From Saprospiraceae bacterium (lineage in GTDB: Bacteria; Bacteroidota; Bacteroidia; Chitinophagales; Saprospiraceae): a stretch of 64,000 nt of DNA. The notes below the pieces were generated by a model that was not told where the DNA came from, did no database searches, and worked only from the letters and a program-made list of their open reading frames with translations. The stretch is from contig JAHDDE010000012.1 of NCBI GenBank assembly GCA_020629515.1, forward strand, positions 23,522-87,521, read 5' to 3'. The translations under genes and the position numbers were made by a program. Positions 28,558 through 37,937 of the stretch are shown here, piece after piece. Each line of letters opens with the position of its first letter. Within the stretch, counting starts at the first letter, position 1.

Positions 28558-30411
28558 ATGGAAAAAAATCAAATTATAGGTTTTGCATTGATATTCGTCA
28601 TTATCATGGCTTGGAGTGTGATCAACAAACCAGATATAGAACTCGAAGAAGCACCCAATACGTCAAATACTGAACAGACATATTCTGCCGATGAAAGTTC
28701 ATATGATTCTAAAAGTATGTCTGAAACTATCAACACTCAGATACCTACAGAAAGCGATATCAATTTATTAAATGATCAGTATGGTGTTTTTAGCTCTAAT
28801 GCACAAGGAACAGAATCTATAGATTTTTTAGAAAACGATAAGTTCAAAATTGCTTTTACAAACAAAGGCGGCAGAATAAAGTATGTAGAATTAAAGGACT
28901 ACAAGAAACTAAAAGAAGATGAAAATGGTCAAGATATAGAATCTTTAGTCAGATTGTTTGAAGATGAAAAAAATCGATTCAATTATAAATTAAGTGTAGG
29001 AAATAGAACAATTAACACGGAAGAATTATATGGCTCAATCAATAAATCAAATAACTCCATCAGCTACAATTTCTTAGGTAATGACGGGTCCGTATTCAAA
29101 CAAACATACACTATATCCCCTGATTCATATCTAATAGATTATAATCTAAGCACTAAAGGTTTGTCCTCAGATCTATCTAAAGCACAACTTGAAATTAAGA
29201 ACTATCTCGATAAGATAGAGAAGAACTATACATTCGAGAAAACCGTATCTACCGTTTATTTTAAAGAAAGAGACGAAGACAGTGATTACTGCAATTGTCG
29301 CTCCGATGATATCGAAGACCAATCAGACAAAAAAATCAAATGGTTCTCTTTTGCCAATCAATTCTTTAACACTTCAATAATCGCAGATAATAGAAGCTTC
29401 GATGGATTAATAGCTTCCACAGAGGTTTATGACGAAAGTAATGAAGACATGAAGCTTACGAAAGCGTCAGTCTCAATACCTATCGGAGATGGAGAGAATG
29501 ACTTTGGGATGTCAATATTCGCAGGACCGAATGAATATGAACTATTGACTCAAGTCGACTCAGATTTAGAGCAGATTATTCCTTTTGGGCGAAGTATTTT
29601 CGGAAGTATAAATAGGCATTTTATACGCCCATTTTTTAACCTACTGGCAGGTATGATCAGTAGTAAAGGTATCGTTATCATACTGATCATTTTTATCATA
29701 AAAATGGCACTTTACCCATTGACTTATAAGATGCTTCACTCTCAGGCAAAAATGGGGGCATTGAAACCTGAAATTGCTAAAATGGGTGAAAAATTCAAAG
29801 ATGACGCCCAAAAGAAGCAAATGGAGACCATGAAGCTATATCGAGAATATGGTGTCAATCCTATGGGTGGTTGTATGCCTATGTTCATTCAGATGCCAAT
29901 TTGGTATGCATTGTTTAGATTCTTTCCAGCGTCTATTACCTTTAGACAAGAATCATTTCTTTGGGCGCAAGATTTGTCTTCTTTTGATGAGATATTAAGT
30001 CTACCATTTGCTATTCCTGGTTTTGGTTCACATCTCAGTTTATTCACAATATTATGGGCTATTACGACTGTTATCTACACTTATTACAATATGAAGCACA
30101 TGGATATGAGTGCTAACCCCGCTATGAAATACGTGCAATATCTCATGCCAATCATGTTTTTTGTATTCTTCAATAATTACGCTTCTGGATTGACTTGCTA
30201 TATGTTTTTCAGTCAATTATTCAATATCGCCCAAACAGTATTAACCAAAAAATATGTTTTTGACGATAAAAAAATTCTGGAAGAGTTGAACGTTAAAAAA
30301 GCTCAACCTAAAAAGAAGAGCGGTTTCCAAGCGAAACTAGCTGAAGCAATGGAAAAACAACAAAGATTACAGGAACAAAAAGCTGCTGCCAAAAAGAAAA
30401 AGAAAAAATAG
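28558..30411 (+). CDS. yidC: Membrane protein insertase YidC
   Basis: Inserts and folds inner-membrane proteins with or without SecYEG. The 617 residues are typical for Bacteroidota. There is an N-terminal membrane anchor (about 5-22), an acidic linker, a periplasmic beta-sandwich domain to about residue 340 (FTNKGGRIKYVEL), then the conserved membrane core with KMALYPLTYKMLHSQAKMGA, YREYGVNPMGGCMPMFIQMP and FFNNYASGLTCY. The tail is strongly lysine-rich (ends KKKKKK), a feature linked to ribosome binding. gpsA follows after 59 bases. Confidence 0.97.
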   Translation: MEKNQIIGFALIFVIIMAWSVINKPDIELEEAPNTSNTEQTYSADESSYDSKSMSETINTQIPTESDINLLNDQYGVFSSNAQGTESIDFLENDKFKIAFTNKGGRIKYVELKDYKKLKEDENGQDIESLVRLFEDEKNRFNYKLSVGNRTINTEELYGSINKSNNSISYNFLGNDGSVFKQTYTISPDSYLIDYNLSTKGLSSDLSKAQLEIKNYLDKIEKNYTFEKTVSTVYFKERDEDSDYCNCRSDDIEDQSDKKIKWFSFANQFFNTSIIADNRSFDGLIASTEVYDESNEDMKLTKASVSIPIGDGENDFGMSIFAGPNEYELLTQVDSDLEQIIPFGRSIFGSINRHFIRPFFNLLAGMISSKGIVIILIIFIIKMALYPLTYKMLHSQAKMGALKPEIAKMGEKFKDDAQKKQMETMKLYREYGVNPMGGCMPMFIQMPIWYALFRFFPASITFRQESFLWAQDLSSFDEILSLPFAIPGFGSHLSLFTILWAITTVIYTYYNMKHMDMSANPAMKYVQYLMPIMFFVFFNNYASGLTCYMFFSQLFNIAQTVLTKKYVFDDKKILEELNVKKAQPKKKSGFQAKLAEAMEKQQRLQEQKAAAKKKKKK

Positions 30412-30470
30412 TTTGCTCCGATCTATTCTATTGCCATTTTCAATGGACTAAGAATCTGTAAATTAGTTAA

Positions 30471-31520
30471 ATGATTAATAAACCTCTTGGGGTAATAGGT
30501 GGCGGTAAATTTGGAATAGCTATTGCCAAATTACTCGCAGATAAAAGCGAAGTATTGTTATACTCTCGTCGCGAACAAATCGTCAATGACATAAACCAAA
30601 ACTCCAATTATTTAGACTATACCCTACCTACAAATATTAAAGGAACGACTGACATAGCTAAAGTTTGTGCTTCTTGTGATGTATTGTTTGTGGTAATACC
30701 ATCTATACACTTTAAAAAAGTCATCTTAGAAATGGAGAGCTTTCTCTCTCCTCAACACATCCTGGTTCATGGTACGAAAGGATTTCATCTCACTCCATCT
30801 ATGGAAAAAAGTATTGGGGACGATGATCTTTCTTCTATTTTGGTGAGCGACGTCAAGACTATGAGCCAAGTGATTTTAGAAAATACTACAGTAATTAGAG
30901 TTGGAGCATTATGTGGACCAAATTTAGCTGTTGAAATATTGGATGAATTGCCCACAGCTACAGTAATAGCCAGCCCATATGATGAAGTCATAAAAATTTG
31001 TAGAAAGTATCTAACCGGTCCAAAATTTTTTGTTTTTGGTTCTTATGACTTAAAAGGGGCAGAATTAGCAGGTGCATTAAAAAATGTAATCGCATTAGCA
31101 TCAGGCATAATAGGTGGAATAAAAATGGGTAAAAATGCAGAGGCTATGCTTATAACCAAAGGGCTTAGTGAGATGATAAAAATATCGGAAGTTGTCGGAG
31201 TAAATTATCAAGCTTTTTTGGGAACTGCTGGTATTGGTGACTTAATTGCCACAGCGACTTCCGACAAAAGTAGAAACTATAGCTGCGGATTGAGGATTGC
31301 AAATGGTGAGAATCTTAACGAAATTATAAGCTCGACTAACGAAAGTATTGAGGGACTGAGGTCACTTAAAGTAGCCTATTCTATTATTAAAAAATACAAG
31401 ATTGGGGCACCGATAATCTCAACGATCTATAGAATCATATATAATAATATTGATATCGTCGAGGCTATCAATAACTTAATGAAATATCCTTACACAGAAG
31501 ATGTAGACTTTATAAAATAA
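30471..31520 (+). CDS. gpsA: Glycerol-3-phosphate dehydrogenase [NAD(P)+]
   Basis: Reduces dihydroxyacetone phosphate to sn-glycerol 3-phosphate for phospholipid synthesis. The N-terminal Rossmann motif is GGGKFGIAIAKLLADK, and VRVGALCGPNLAVEI-type sequence leads to the catalytic Lys in ELAGALKNVIALASGI. GTAGIGDLIATATSDKSRNY is the substrate-binding segment. The 349 residues are normal. The DUF2130 gene follows after 7 bases, so yidC, gpsA and that gene may be one transcript. Confidence 0.95.
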   Translation: MINKPLGVIGGGKFGIAIAKLLADKSEVLLYSRREQIVNDINQNSNYLDYTLPTNIKGTTDIAKVCASCDVLFVVIPSIHFKKVILEMESFLSPQHILVHGTKGFHLTPSMEKSIGDDDLSSILVSDVKTMSQVILENTTVIRVGALCGPNLAVEILDELPTATVIASPYDEVIKICRKYLTGPKFFVFGSYDLKGAELAGALKNVIALASGIIGGIKMGKNAEAMLITKGLSEMIKISEVVGVNYQAFLGTAGIGDLIATATSDKSRNYSCGLRIANGENLNEIISSTNESIEGLRSLKVAYSIIKKYKIGAPIISTIYRIIYNNIDIVEAINNLMKYPYTEDVDFIK

Positions 31521-31527
31521 GCTGAGA

Positions 31528-32772
31528 ATGGAAAAAATAACTTGCCCAAATTGCTCCTTTAAATTTGATATAGAAGGTGTCATTGCTCAGGACATAAAAA
31601 CACAATTAGATAAAGAGCTTCAAGCAGAAAAATTGAAGATTCAGGAAGAAAAAAAACGTAACCAATTATTACTTATCAAAGAAAGAGAGGAGTTTGAGGA
31701 AAAGAAGAAAAGGGAAAACGAGATTTTCTCTGAGCGTCTCAGAAAAGCAAAAATGGAGCAAGAGACAGAGCTTAAGAATAAAATCTCAGAAGATTTTCAA
31801 TTTAAGCTAAAATCTCAGATTGATGAGTTGAATGAATCCAAATCAAAGATTAAAAAATTACAAGAAAAAGAACTTCAATATCTTAAACTTCAACGTGAGG
31901 TTGATGAAAAATTGAGAAGCAAAGAAATCGAACTTCAGAAAAAAATTATTGAGGAAAAAGATAGACTTTCTCAAGAACTAAGGAAGTCAATTGGGCAAGA
32001 ACTCGAACTAAAACTTTTAGAAAAAGATAAAAAACTCGAAGATCAGCACAAGCTAATAGAAGAACTGAAAAGAAAATCAGAACAAGGTTCAATGCAACTT
32101 CAGGGTGAAATACAAGAGTTAGCCATAGAAGCCTACCTTAAAAATGAATTTCCATTTGATCAGATAGAAGAAATTAAAAAAGGAGCAACTGGTGCAGACA
32201 CTGTGCAAACTGTAATTAACACTTATCAGGAGATATGTGGTAAAATTGTTTACGAATCTAAAAGAACCAAGGCTTTCAGTAATGAATGGATTAATAAATT
32301 AAAAAAAGATCAACGTCATGTACAAGCCGAAATTGCGGTCTTGGTCACTCAAGTAATGCCTAAAGATATGAGCAGATTTGGTCAAAAAGATGGAGTCTGG
32401 ATCTGCAACTATGAAGAATTCAAAAGTTTGTCCTTTGTATTAAGATCTCTATTGCTAAAGACGGCGGCTGTTAAATCTTCGCAAAAAAATAAAGGAAACA
32501 AAATGGAAGTACTATACAGTTTTCTGACTAGCGAAGAATTTAAGCTCCAAATAAGCGGTATAGTTGATGGATTTCAGAATATGAGGGCAGAATTAGAAAG
32601 AGAAAAGAATAGTATGAGAGCAATATGGAAAAGACGAGAAAAACAACTTGAAATGGTTATTTCAAATACTATAGACATGTATGGTAGCATCAAAGGTATA
32701 GCGGGCTCTGCGGTTCCTAATATTCCAAGTTTGGAGTTGGATGAAGGTATGGATTTATCAGAATTGGCATGA
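31528..32772 (+). CDS. DUF2130 domain coiled-coil protein
   Basis: 414 residues. The N-terminus MEKITCPNCSFKFDIEG has one CxxC pair. A very charged coiled coil occupies about residues 25-190. The C-terminal half is the DUF2130 domain (YLKNEFPFDQIEEIKKGATG, GVWICNYEEF). No membrane segment is seen. The family's function is unknown to me; a link to nucleic acid metabolism has been guessed for some members from the fold. It sits 7 bases after gpsA and 110 bases before a membrane coiled-coil protein. Confidence 0.88.
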   Translation: MEKITCPNCSFKFDIEGVIAQDIKTQLDKELQAEKLKIQEEKKRNQLLLIKEREEFEEKKKRENEIFSERLRKAKMEQETELKNKISEDFQFKLKSQIDELNESKSKIKKLQEKELQYLKLQREVDEKLRSKEIELQKKIIEEKDRLSQELRKSIGQELELKLLEKDKKLEDQHKLIEELKRKSEQGSMQLQGEIQELAIEAYLKNEFPFDQIEEIKKGATGADTVQTVINTYQEICGKIVYESKRTKAFSNEWINKLKKDQRHVQAEIAVLVTQVMPKDMSRFGQKDGVWICNYEEFKSLSFVLRSLLLKTAAVKSSQKNKGNKMEVLYSFLTSEEFKLQISGIVDGFQNMRAELEREKNSMRAIWKRREKQLEMVISNTIDMYGSIKGIAGSAVPNIPSLELDEGMDLSELA

Positions 32773-32882
32773 TTAATTTTAATATTAATCGAAATCTTTG
32801 AAACCCAAGTCTATTTTTTTTTCGTTTTGTATCACGATTGTAGATATTTAAATAACTTTTTAATAAATAAAGAATATTTAGC

Positions 32883-33902
32883 ATGGCAGATTTTTCGAGT
32901 GTGGATAATATGACTACAAAACCTAAATCGTTCTGGAGCAGACCAGAAGGGGTTACTGGGAGTATATTTTTATTGGCAATTCTTGGTGCTGTTGGGTACT
33001 TACTATTCACCAGTATAGGAGCAATTGTGGCTTTTACATCTTCATTATTAGGACTTGTGGTTACCGTTTTAGCTTTGGGAGCGATCGTCTATATGGTACT
33101 CGACCCCAAAATGAGAGCATTAGTAGGATATATGTACAAAAGCTTCATGAGAAAAATAACTGGGCTATTCGTGACTATCGACCCAATTGGGATACTAAAA
33201 AATTATGTGGAAGACTTATCTGATAACCTGAAAAAAATGGGAAAGCAGATTGGGAATCTTAGAGGTCAAATGAGGAAATTAAAAACGATGATGCTCGACA
33301 ATACTAAAGAAATTGAGCAAAATCTAATGATCGCCAAAAAAGCTAAAGAATTAGGCAATCAAAAACAATTGATGCTCTCGAGTAGAAAAGCTGCCAGACT
33401 AAAAGAGAGTAATGGCAAATACGAGAACTTACACAGTAAAATGGGCTTATTATATAAAGTCTTAACCAAAATGTATGCTAATTCGGAAGTCTTATTAGAA
33501 GACACAAAAGATCAAGTAAAGGTTAAAGAACAAGAAAGAAAAGCTATCAGAATGTCACATTCAGCAATGAAATCTGCAATGAATATTATATCTGGAAATT
33601 CTGATAAACGAGCCATGTTTGACCAGGCAATGGAAGTCATCGCTGATGATGTAGCCAATAAAGTAGGTGAAATGGAACAATTTATGGAGCTATCAGCCAA
33701 CTTTATGGATTCAGTAGATCTTCAAAATGGTATTTTTGAAGAACAGGGAATGAAAATGTTAGAAGAATACGAAAAGAAAAGTTCAATTCTTCTACTCGGT
33801 GGTCAAGAACAATATGATACCGAAACATTAGACTTGAATGAATATCAACAAGAAAAAGCAAAAATTGAAAAAGACTCAGATTATAGTAGCTTGTTCGATT
33901 AA
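32883..33902 (+). CDS. Membrane-anchored coiled-coil protein, PspA/IM30-like layout
   Basis: 339 residues, not a family I can name with confidence. There are two N-terminal membrane segments (about 25-47 and 50-72), then a DPIGILKNYVEDL stretch at about 100 and a long helical region to about 230. A linker with SGNSDKRAMFDQAMEVIAD follows, then another helix to about 300 and an acidic tail. The helical part resembles PspA/Vipp1 proteins in order and character, including an early DPxxxL and a late FDxAME helix. PspA itself has no such membrane anchors. Membrane stress or remodelling is a hypothesis. Confidence 0.6.
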   Translation: MADFSSVDNMTTKPKSFWSRPEGVTGSIFLLAILGAVGYLLFTSIGAIVAFTSSLLGLVVTVLALGAIVYMVLDPKMRALVGYMYKSFMRKITGLFVTIDPIGILKNYVEDLSDNLKKMGKQIGNLRGQMRKLKTMMLDNTKEIEQNLMIAKKAKELGNQKQLMLSSRKAARLKESNGKYENLHSKMGLLYKVLTKMYANSEVLLEDTKDQVKVKEQERKAIRMSHSAMKSAMNIISGNSDKRAMFDQAMEVIADDVANKVGEMEQFMELSANFMDSVDLQNGIFEEQGMKMLEEYEKKSSILLLGGQEQYDTETLDLNEYQQEKAKIEKDSDYSSLFD

Positions 33903-33916
33903 TTGAAGGATCCAAA

Positions 33917-35341
33917 TTATATAATGCCCATTTCTTTTGCCTTATTAAGCATGAAGGAATGGGCCTCTTTATATGAATTAGCTATATCACCATCTAATAT
34001 GGCTTCCTTGATTGCGTTTTTAATAATTCCTACTTCCCTACTTGGCCCAATATTAAAGACATCCATAATTTCTTCCCCTGATATCGGTGGCTGCCAGTTT
34101 CTTATATGATCCTTTTCTTCAATTTCATTCATCTTCTCTTTGACTAACTCATAGTTGGCCAAGTACCTCTTTTGTTTGCCTTCATTCTTAGTAGTAATAT
34201 CCGCTTCGCATAACATCATGAGCTGATCAATATCTTCTCCGGCTTCATATAACAGTCTACGTATAGCCGAATCAGTTATATTTTCTTTAGTTAGACTTAT
34301 GGGCCTTAAGTGCAGTCGCACCAGTTTTTGGACAAACTTCATCTTATGATCCAAAGGGAGCTTGAGTTTTCTAAATATACTCGGTGTCATCCCTGCTCCT
34401 ACAGCATCGTGGCCATGAAAAGTCCAACCTATTTTATTATTAAACCTTTTGGTCTTAGGCTTACCGATATCATGCATTATTGCGGCCCATCTCAACCAAA
34501 GATCATTGGATTTATAAGCCACATTATCTAATACCTGTAACGTGTGAAAATAATTATCCTTATGTCCCTTCCCGTTAACGTAGTCGACTCCCCTTAGCCT
34601 CGCCATTGCAGGAAAAATTTTTTCAATGAGCCCTACCTCATGAAGCAATTTAAATCCGATAGACGGTTTGTCTGACAGTATTATTTTATTCAGCTCTGTG
34701 GTGATCCTTTCCTGAGAGATAATTTCTATTCTATCAGCACATTCTTTTATGCCATTTAGGGTCTCTAACGAAATATCAAATTTTAATTGTGAAGCAAACC
34801 GAATAGCCCTTAACATTCTTAGTGGGTCATCCGTAAAGGTTACTTTGGGACTTAAAGGAGTACGAATCACCCCATTTTTAAGATCTTCTATTCCTCTGAA
34901 AGGGTCCAACATTTTCCCCCAAGACACTTTATTTAGAGAAAATGCTAAAGCGTTGATCGTAAAATCTCTTCTATTCTGATCGTCTTCTAATGAACCATTT
35001 TGAACTATTGGCTTCCTCGAATCCTTGTTGTAAGATTCTTTTCGAGCACCCACAAATTCTACTTCAAATTCCCCAGCTTTGATCATTGCCGTACCAAATC
35101 GCTTAAATATAGTAGGTGGCGGCAAATTATAAATGACCGCAACCTCCTTAGATAATTTTATTGCATCACCCACACATACAATATCAATATCCATACATGC
35201 CCTTTTCAATAATTTATCCCTTACATAGCCACCAATCAAATAAGTTTCTAAGTTTAATTTGTCAGCTATTGCCCCTATTTTTTTAAGAAGACTTTCTTCT
35301 GATCGATTGAATCTGATCTTAGCCTGAGATAAATCCATCAT
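33917..35341 (-). CDS. cca: CCA tRNA nucleotidyltransferase with HD domain
   Basis: Adds or repairs the 3' CCA (or its A) of tRNAs. The class II polymerase-beta-type head shows YLIGGYVRDKLL, the metal-binding MDIDIV (DxD), RRDFTINALAF, and the nucleotide-choosing DDPLRMLRAIRFASQL. The C-terminal HD phosphohydrolase-like domain shows RWAAIMHDIGKPKTK and DAVGAG. The 474 residues match Bacteroidota CCA/poly(A) polymerase family proteins. The start overlaps the dus stop by four bases, so the two are translationally coupled. Confidence 0.93.
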   Translation of the reverse strand: MMDLSQAKIRFNRSEESLLKKIGAIADKLNLETYLIGGYVRDKLLKRACMDIDIVCVGDAIKLSKEVAVIYNLPPPTIFKRFGTAMIKAGEFEVEFVGARKESYNKDSRKPIVQNGSLEDDQNRRDFTINALAFSLNKVSWGKMLDPFRGIEDLKNGVIRTPLSPKVTFTDDPLRMLRAIRFASQLKFDISLETLNGIKECADRIEIISQERITTELNKIILSDKPSIGFKLLHEVGLIEKIFPAMARLRGVDYVNGKGHKDNYFHTLQVLDNVAYKSNDLWLRWAAIMHDIGKPKTKRFNNKIGWTFHGHDAVGAGMTPSIFRKLKLPLDHKMKFVQKLVRLHLRPISLTKENITDSAIRRLLYEAGEDIDQLMMLCEADITTKNEGKQKRYLANYELVKEKMNEIEEKDHIRNWQPPISGEEIMDVFNIGPSREVGIIKNAIKEAILDGDIANSYKEAHSFMLNKAKEMGII

Positions 35342-36333
35342 ACAGTCATAATCTCTTCTCCAGAATAGTGGAATTCAATTTCGTCTATTATTTCAAACAA
35401 GTCTTTGGGATCATCCGTTGTTACAAGTTTACTTCTGAAGGACTTTATATTTCTTAATCCTCTAAAATAGTTGGTATAATGTCTTCTCATTTCGAGAATG
35501 CCCAATCTCTCTCCTTTCCATTCAATACTATGTTTAAGATGTTGTTTAACAGCTCTCACTTTTTCTGTGAGACTTGGCGTCGGTAGTTTTTGGCCTGTTC
35601 GTACATAGTGTTTGATTTGACTAAAAATCCAAGGATTGCCTATACTTGCCCGCCCTATCATTAGGCCGTCAACACCGTATTCATTTTTGTATTGTACTGC
35701 TTTTTCAGGACTATCTATATCACCATTTCCAATTACTGGAATAAATAATCTCGGATTCTCTTTTACTTCTCTTATGTAAGACCAATCCGCTTCTCCCTTA
35801 TACATCTGTTTTCGAGTCCTGCCATGTATGGCAATGGCATGAATTCCTACGTCTTGTAATCTTTCTGCTACCTCGACTATTTTAATACTGTTTTGATCCC
35901 ATCCTAATCGAGTTTTTACTGTTACTGGAAGACTCGTAGATTTGACAATTTCCGCAGTTAACTTTACCATTCGAGGTATATCCTGCAATATACCAGCCCC
36001 AGCCATTCTGCAAACCACCTTTTTTACGGGACAGCCGAAATTAATATCAAGGACTTCTGGTTCCGCTTCTTCAACAATTTCAGCAGCTCTCTTCATAGAA
36101 TCAATTTCTGCTCCAAAAATTTGGATACCTACTGGACGCTCATAGTTATATATATCCAGTTTTTGGACACTTTTTTTTGCATCTCTAATTAGGCCTTCAA
36201 CTGAAATAAATTCTGTATACATCATGTCACACCCCTGCTCTTTGCATAAAGCTCTGAAAGGTGGATCAGACACATCTTCCATTGGAGCCAATAACAATGG
36301 AAAATCATCGAATTCTATAGGACCAATTTTCAT
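35338..36333 (-). CDS. dusB: tRNA-dihydrouridine synthase (DusB type)
   Basis: FMN enzyme that reduces specific uridines in tRNA. The 331 residues include LAPMEDVSDPPFRALC at the N-terminus, the signature INFGCPVKKVVCRMAGAG with the catalytic cysteine in its KVVCR part, VKTRLGW, IHGRTRKQMYKGEADW and the FMN phosphate site PVIGNGDI/GLMIGRASIGNPWIF. With cca it forms a tRNA-maturation operon. A -7 box is found 81 bases upstream. Confidence 0.94.
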   Translation of the reverse strand: MKIGPIEFDDFPLLLAPMEDVSDPPFRALCKEQGCDMMYTEFISVEGLIRDAKKSVQKLDIYNYERPVGIQIFGAEIDSMKRAAEIVEEAEPEVLDINFGCPVKKVVCRMAGAGILQDIPRMVKLTAEIVKSTSLPVTVKTRLGWDQNSIKIVEVAERLQDVGIHAIAIHGRTRKQMYKGEADWSYIREVKENPRLFIPVIGNGDIDSPEKAVQYKNEYGVDGLMIGRASIGNPWIFSQIKHYVRTGQKLPTPSLTEKVRAVKQHLKHSIEWKGERLGILEMRRHYTNYFRGLRNIKSFRSKLVTTDDPKDLFEIIDEIEFHYSGEEIMTV

Positions 36334-36413
36334 ATCATAATTACTCTACGTCAATACAACTTCATACTGATTATGAAAGGATAACATATTTTGATTTGAT
36401 TGTATATAACCTG

Positions 36414-36421
36414 CAAATTTA
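36414..36421 (-). promoter_or_regulatory. Candidate -7 promoter box upstream of dusB-cca
   Basis: TAAATTTG followed by C on the minus strand fits TAnnTTTG, 81 bases before the dusB ATG. Confidence 0.45.
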
Positions 36422-36531
36422 TTATATTTCATTAGATCTTAATTAATTGTTAAGCATTAGCAACTACATAAGATCAACAACTGATCAACGTTTAATAAAT
36501 GGTTAGATAGTTTTTTCATACTTTTCGGTTT

Positions 36532-36561
36532 AGGAGCTTACTTTTTGTAAGCTTCTTTTTT
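36532..36561 (+). terminator. Orphan plus-strand intrinsic terminator
   Basis: A 10-bp stem (AGGAGCTTAC with GTAAGCTTCT, one G-U pair) and a TTTTT loop are followed on the plus strand by a T tract. The neighbouring genes are both on the minus strand, so no known plus-strand transcript ends here. On the minus strand there is no U tract after the stem. Confidence 0.6.
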
Positions 36562-36784
36562 ACCACAACTTTTGCACTACTCGTACAATTATACTGAAGG
36601 CAACACTTAACAATATCATTGTAGTTATTGGTATGTATAGAGAAAAATTATCTTTCTCTATTTTTATATCTCCAGGTAGGTTTCCGATAAAATTTAGTTT
36701 GTCACCAAATAAATAAAATACGACACCTAAAGAAAATAATACAAGTCCAAATAACATCAAATACTTGGCATATGACGAGTTCAT
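36560..36784 (-). CDS. DUF2905 small membrane protein
   Basis: 74 residues from the ATG at 36784 (MNSSYAKYL), one base after the upstream stop; a start at 36820 would overlap that gene by 35 bases and is less likely. There are two membrane segments flanking the family motif IGNLPGDIKIEKDNFSLYIP, which identifies DUF2905. Function is unknown. It appears translationally coupled to the nucleotidyltransferase gene. Confidence 0.85.
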   Translation of the reverse strand: MNSSYAKYLMLFGLVLFSLGVVFYLFGDKLNFIGNLPGDIKIEKDNFSLYIPITTMILLSVAFSIIVRVVQKLW

Positions 36785-36785
36785 A

Positions 36786-37688
36786 TTACCAAAGCTTTTC
36801 TGGGTATATTCCAGATTCAATTAATTTATTAAGCTTTGCGATAACTATAGGCTTATCCTCTTTATACGTAACACCAAACCATTCTTCACCACAATGAAGC
36901 ACATCCACACTTTTAGTATTAGAGTTTATTAATTCATCTACCAATAATGGAATGAAGAATTCTGATTTCAATTCTTGACCTCGTTCTTTTAAAAAGCTGG
37001 TAAACATCTCCTCACAATAATTAAAATAATCTGGATAAAATGCCCACATATTCATAGAAACTGGCGTATTAGGTTCGAGGAATATCTTTTTTCCCTCCTT
37101 AATAAAAGCAATCTTCCTATCGCTTTCGTACCCAATTTTTATACACTCTTCTATATTTTTTAATTGATTATTTTCATCAGTTGTACATACACCACGATTC
37201 ACTGTTCCGTGATCGGACAATGTTTTTTCAAGTTCATACCCCACTAAGGCATATTTACTATCTGAATCTGCTTTATTAAAAAAATCAAAAAGGACTCGGT
37301 AAGAGTCTTTACCATAAAAATCATCAGCGTTTATTACAGCAAATGGTTCATTGATTACATTTTTCGCAACCAGTACGGCATGAGCAGTTCCCCATGGTTT
37401 TTCTCTTTCAGGTGTATACTTACAACCCTGAGGTATGTCTGAAATGTCTTGAGTTACATATTCCACTTTTACCTTGTCCTCAAATTTATTAGCAAAGAAC
37501 TTTTTAAAATCTTCCTTAAAGCTCTCGCGAATTACAAAAACAATTTTGCCAAATCCTGCTTGTATTGCGTCGTATATGGAATAATCTAATATGGTTTCTC
37601 CATTTGGTCCAAATTCGTCCATTTGTTTTAATCCGCCATATCTGCTCCCCATTCCAGCAGCAAGAATTAGTAATGTTGGTTTAGTCAT
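36786..37688 (-). CDS. Sugar-phosphate nucleotidyltransferase family protein
   Basis: 300 residues with the nucleotidyltransferase signature LAAGMGSRYGGLKQMDEFG near the N-terminus (nucleotide-binding loop with Arg and Lys), and the metal site NADDFYG at about 117-123. PWGTAHAVLVA fits the base-recognition part. It resembles the UTP-glucose-1-phosphate uridylyltransferase/NTP_transferase family seen in Bacteroidota, but the sugar is not decided by the sequence. A good -7 box lies 63 bases upstream. Confidence 0.85.
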   Translation of the reverse strand: MTKPTLLILAAGMGSRYGGLKQMDEFGPNGETILDYSIYDAIQAGFGKIVFVIRESFKEDFKKFFANKFEDKVKVEYVTQDISDIPQGCKYTPEREKPWGTAHAVLVAKNVINEPFAVINADDFYGKDSYRVLFDFFNKADSDSKYALVGYELEKTLSDHGTVNRGVCTTDENNQLKNIEECIKIGYESDRKIAFIKEGKKIFLEPNTPVSMNMWAFYPDYFNYCEEMFTSFLKERGQELKSEFFIPLLVDELINSNTKSVDVLHCGEEWFGVTYKEDKPIVIAKLNKLIESGIYPEKLW

Positions 37689-37750
37689 TTTTTAACTTAT
37701 TAGAATTAATGATTAGGAAACCTATTGCTTGCTCAATTAATACAGAAGTA

Positions 37751-37758
37751 CAAAGGTA
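37751..37758 (-). promoter_or_regulatory. Candidate -7 promoter box upstream of the nucleotidyltransferase
   Basis: TACCTTTG on the minus strand fits TAnnTTTG, 63 bases before the ATG. Confidence 0.5.
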
Positions 37759-37937
37759 GACCATTAAAGTCAGTTAAGGAAGCCTTAAAAACGTATTGAC
37801 GTCAATTATCTATCAAATTTTTCCAAGGTTTCTTTTGGTTTTATATCTTTTACATTCTTATTTTTGGGAAGCCAATCTTACGACTATATCTAACTAAGTT
37901 ACAATTTATATTAAGATTTTTTATAAAGTATAACTCA

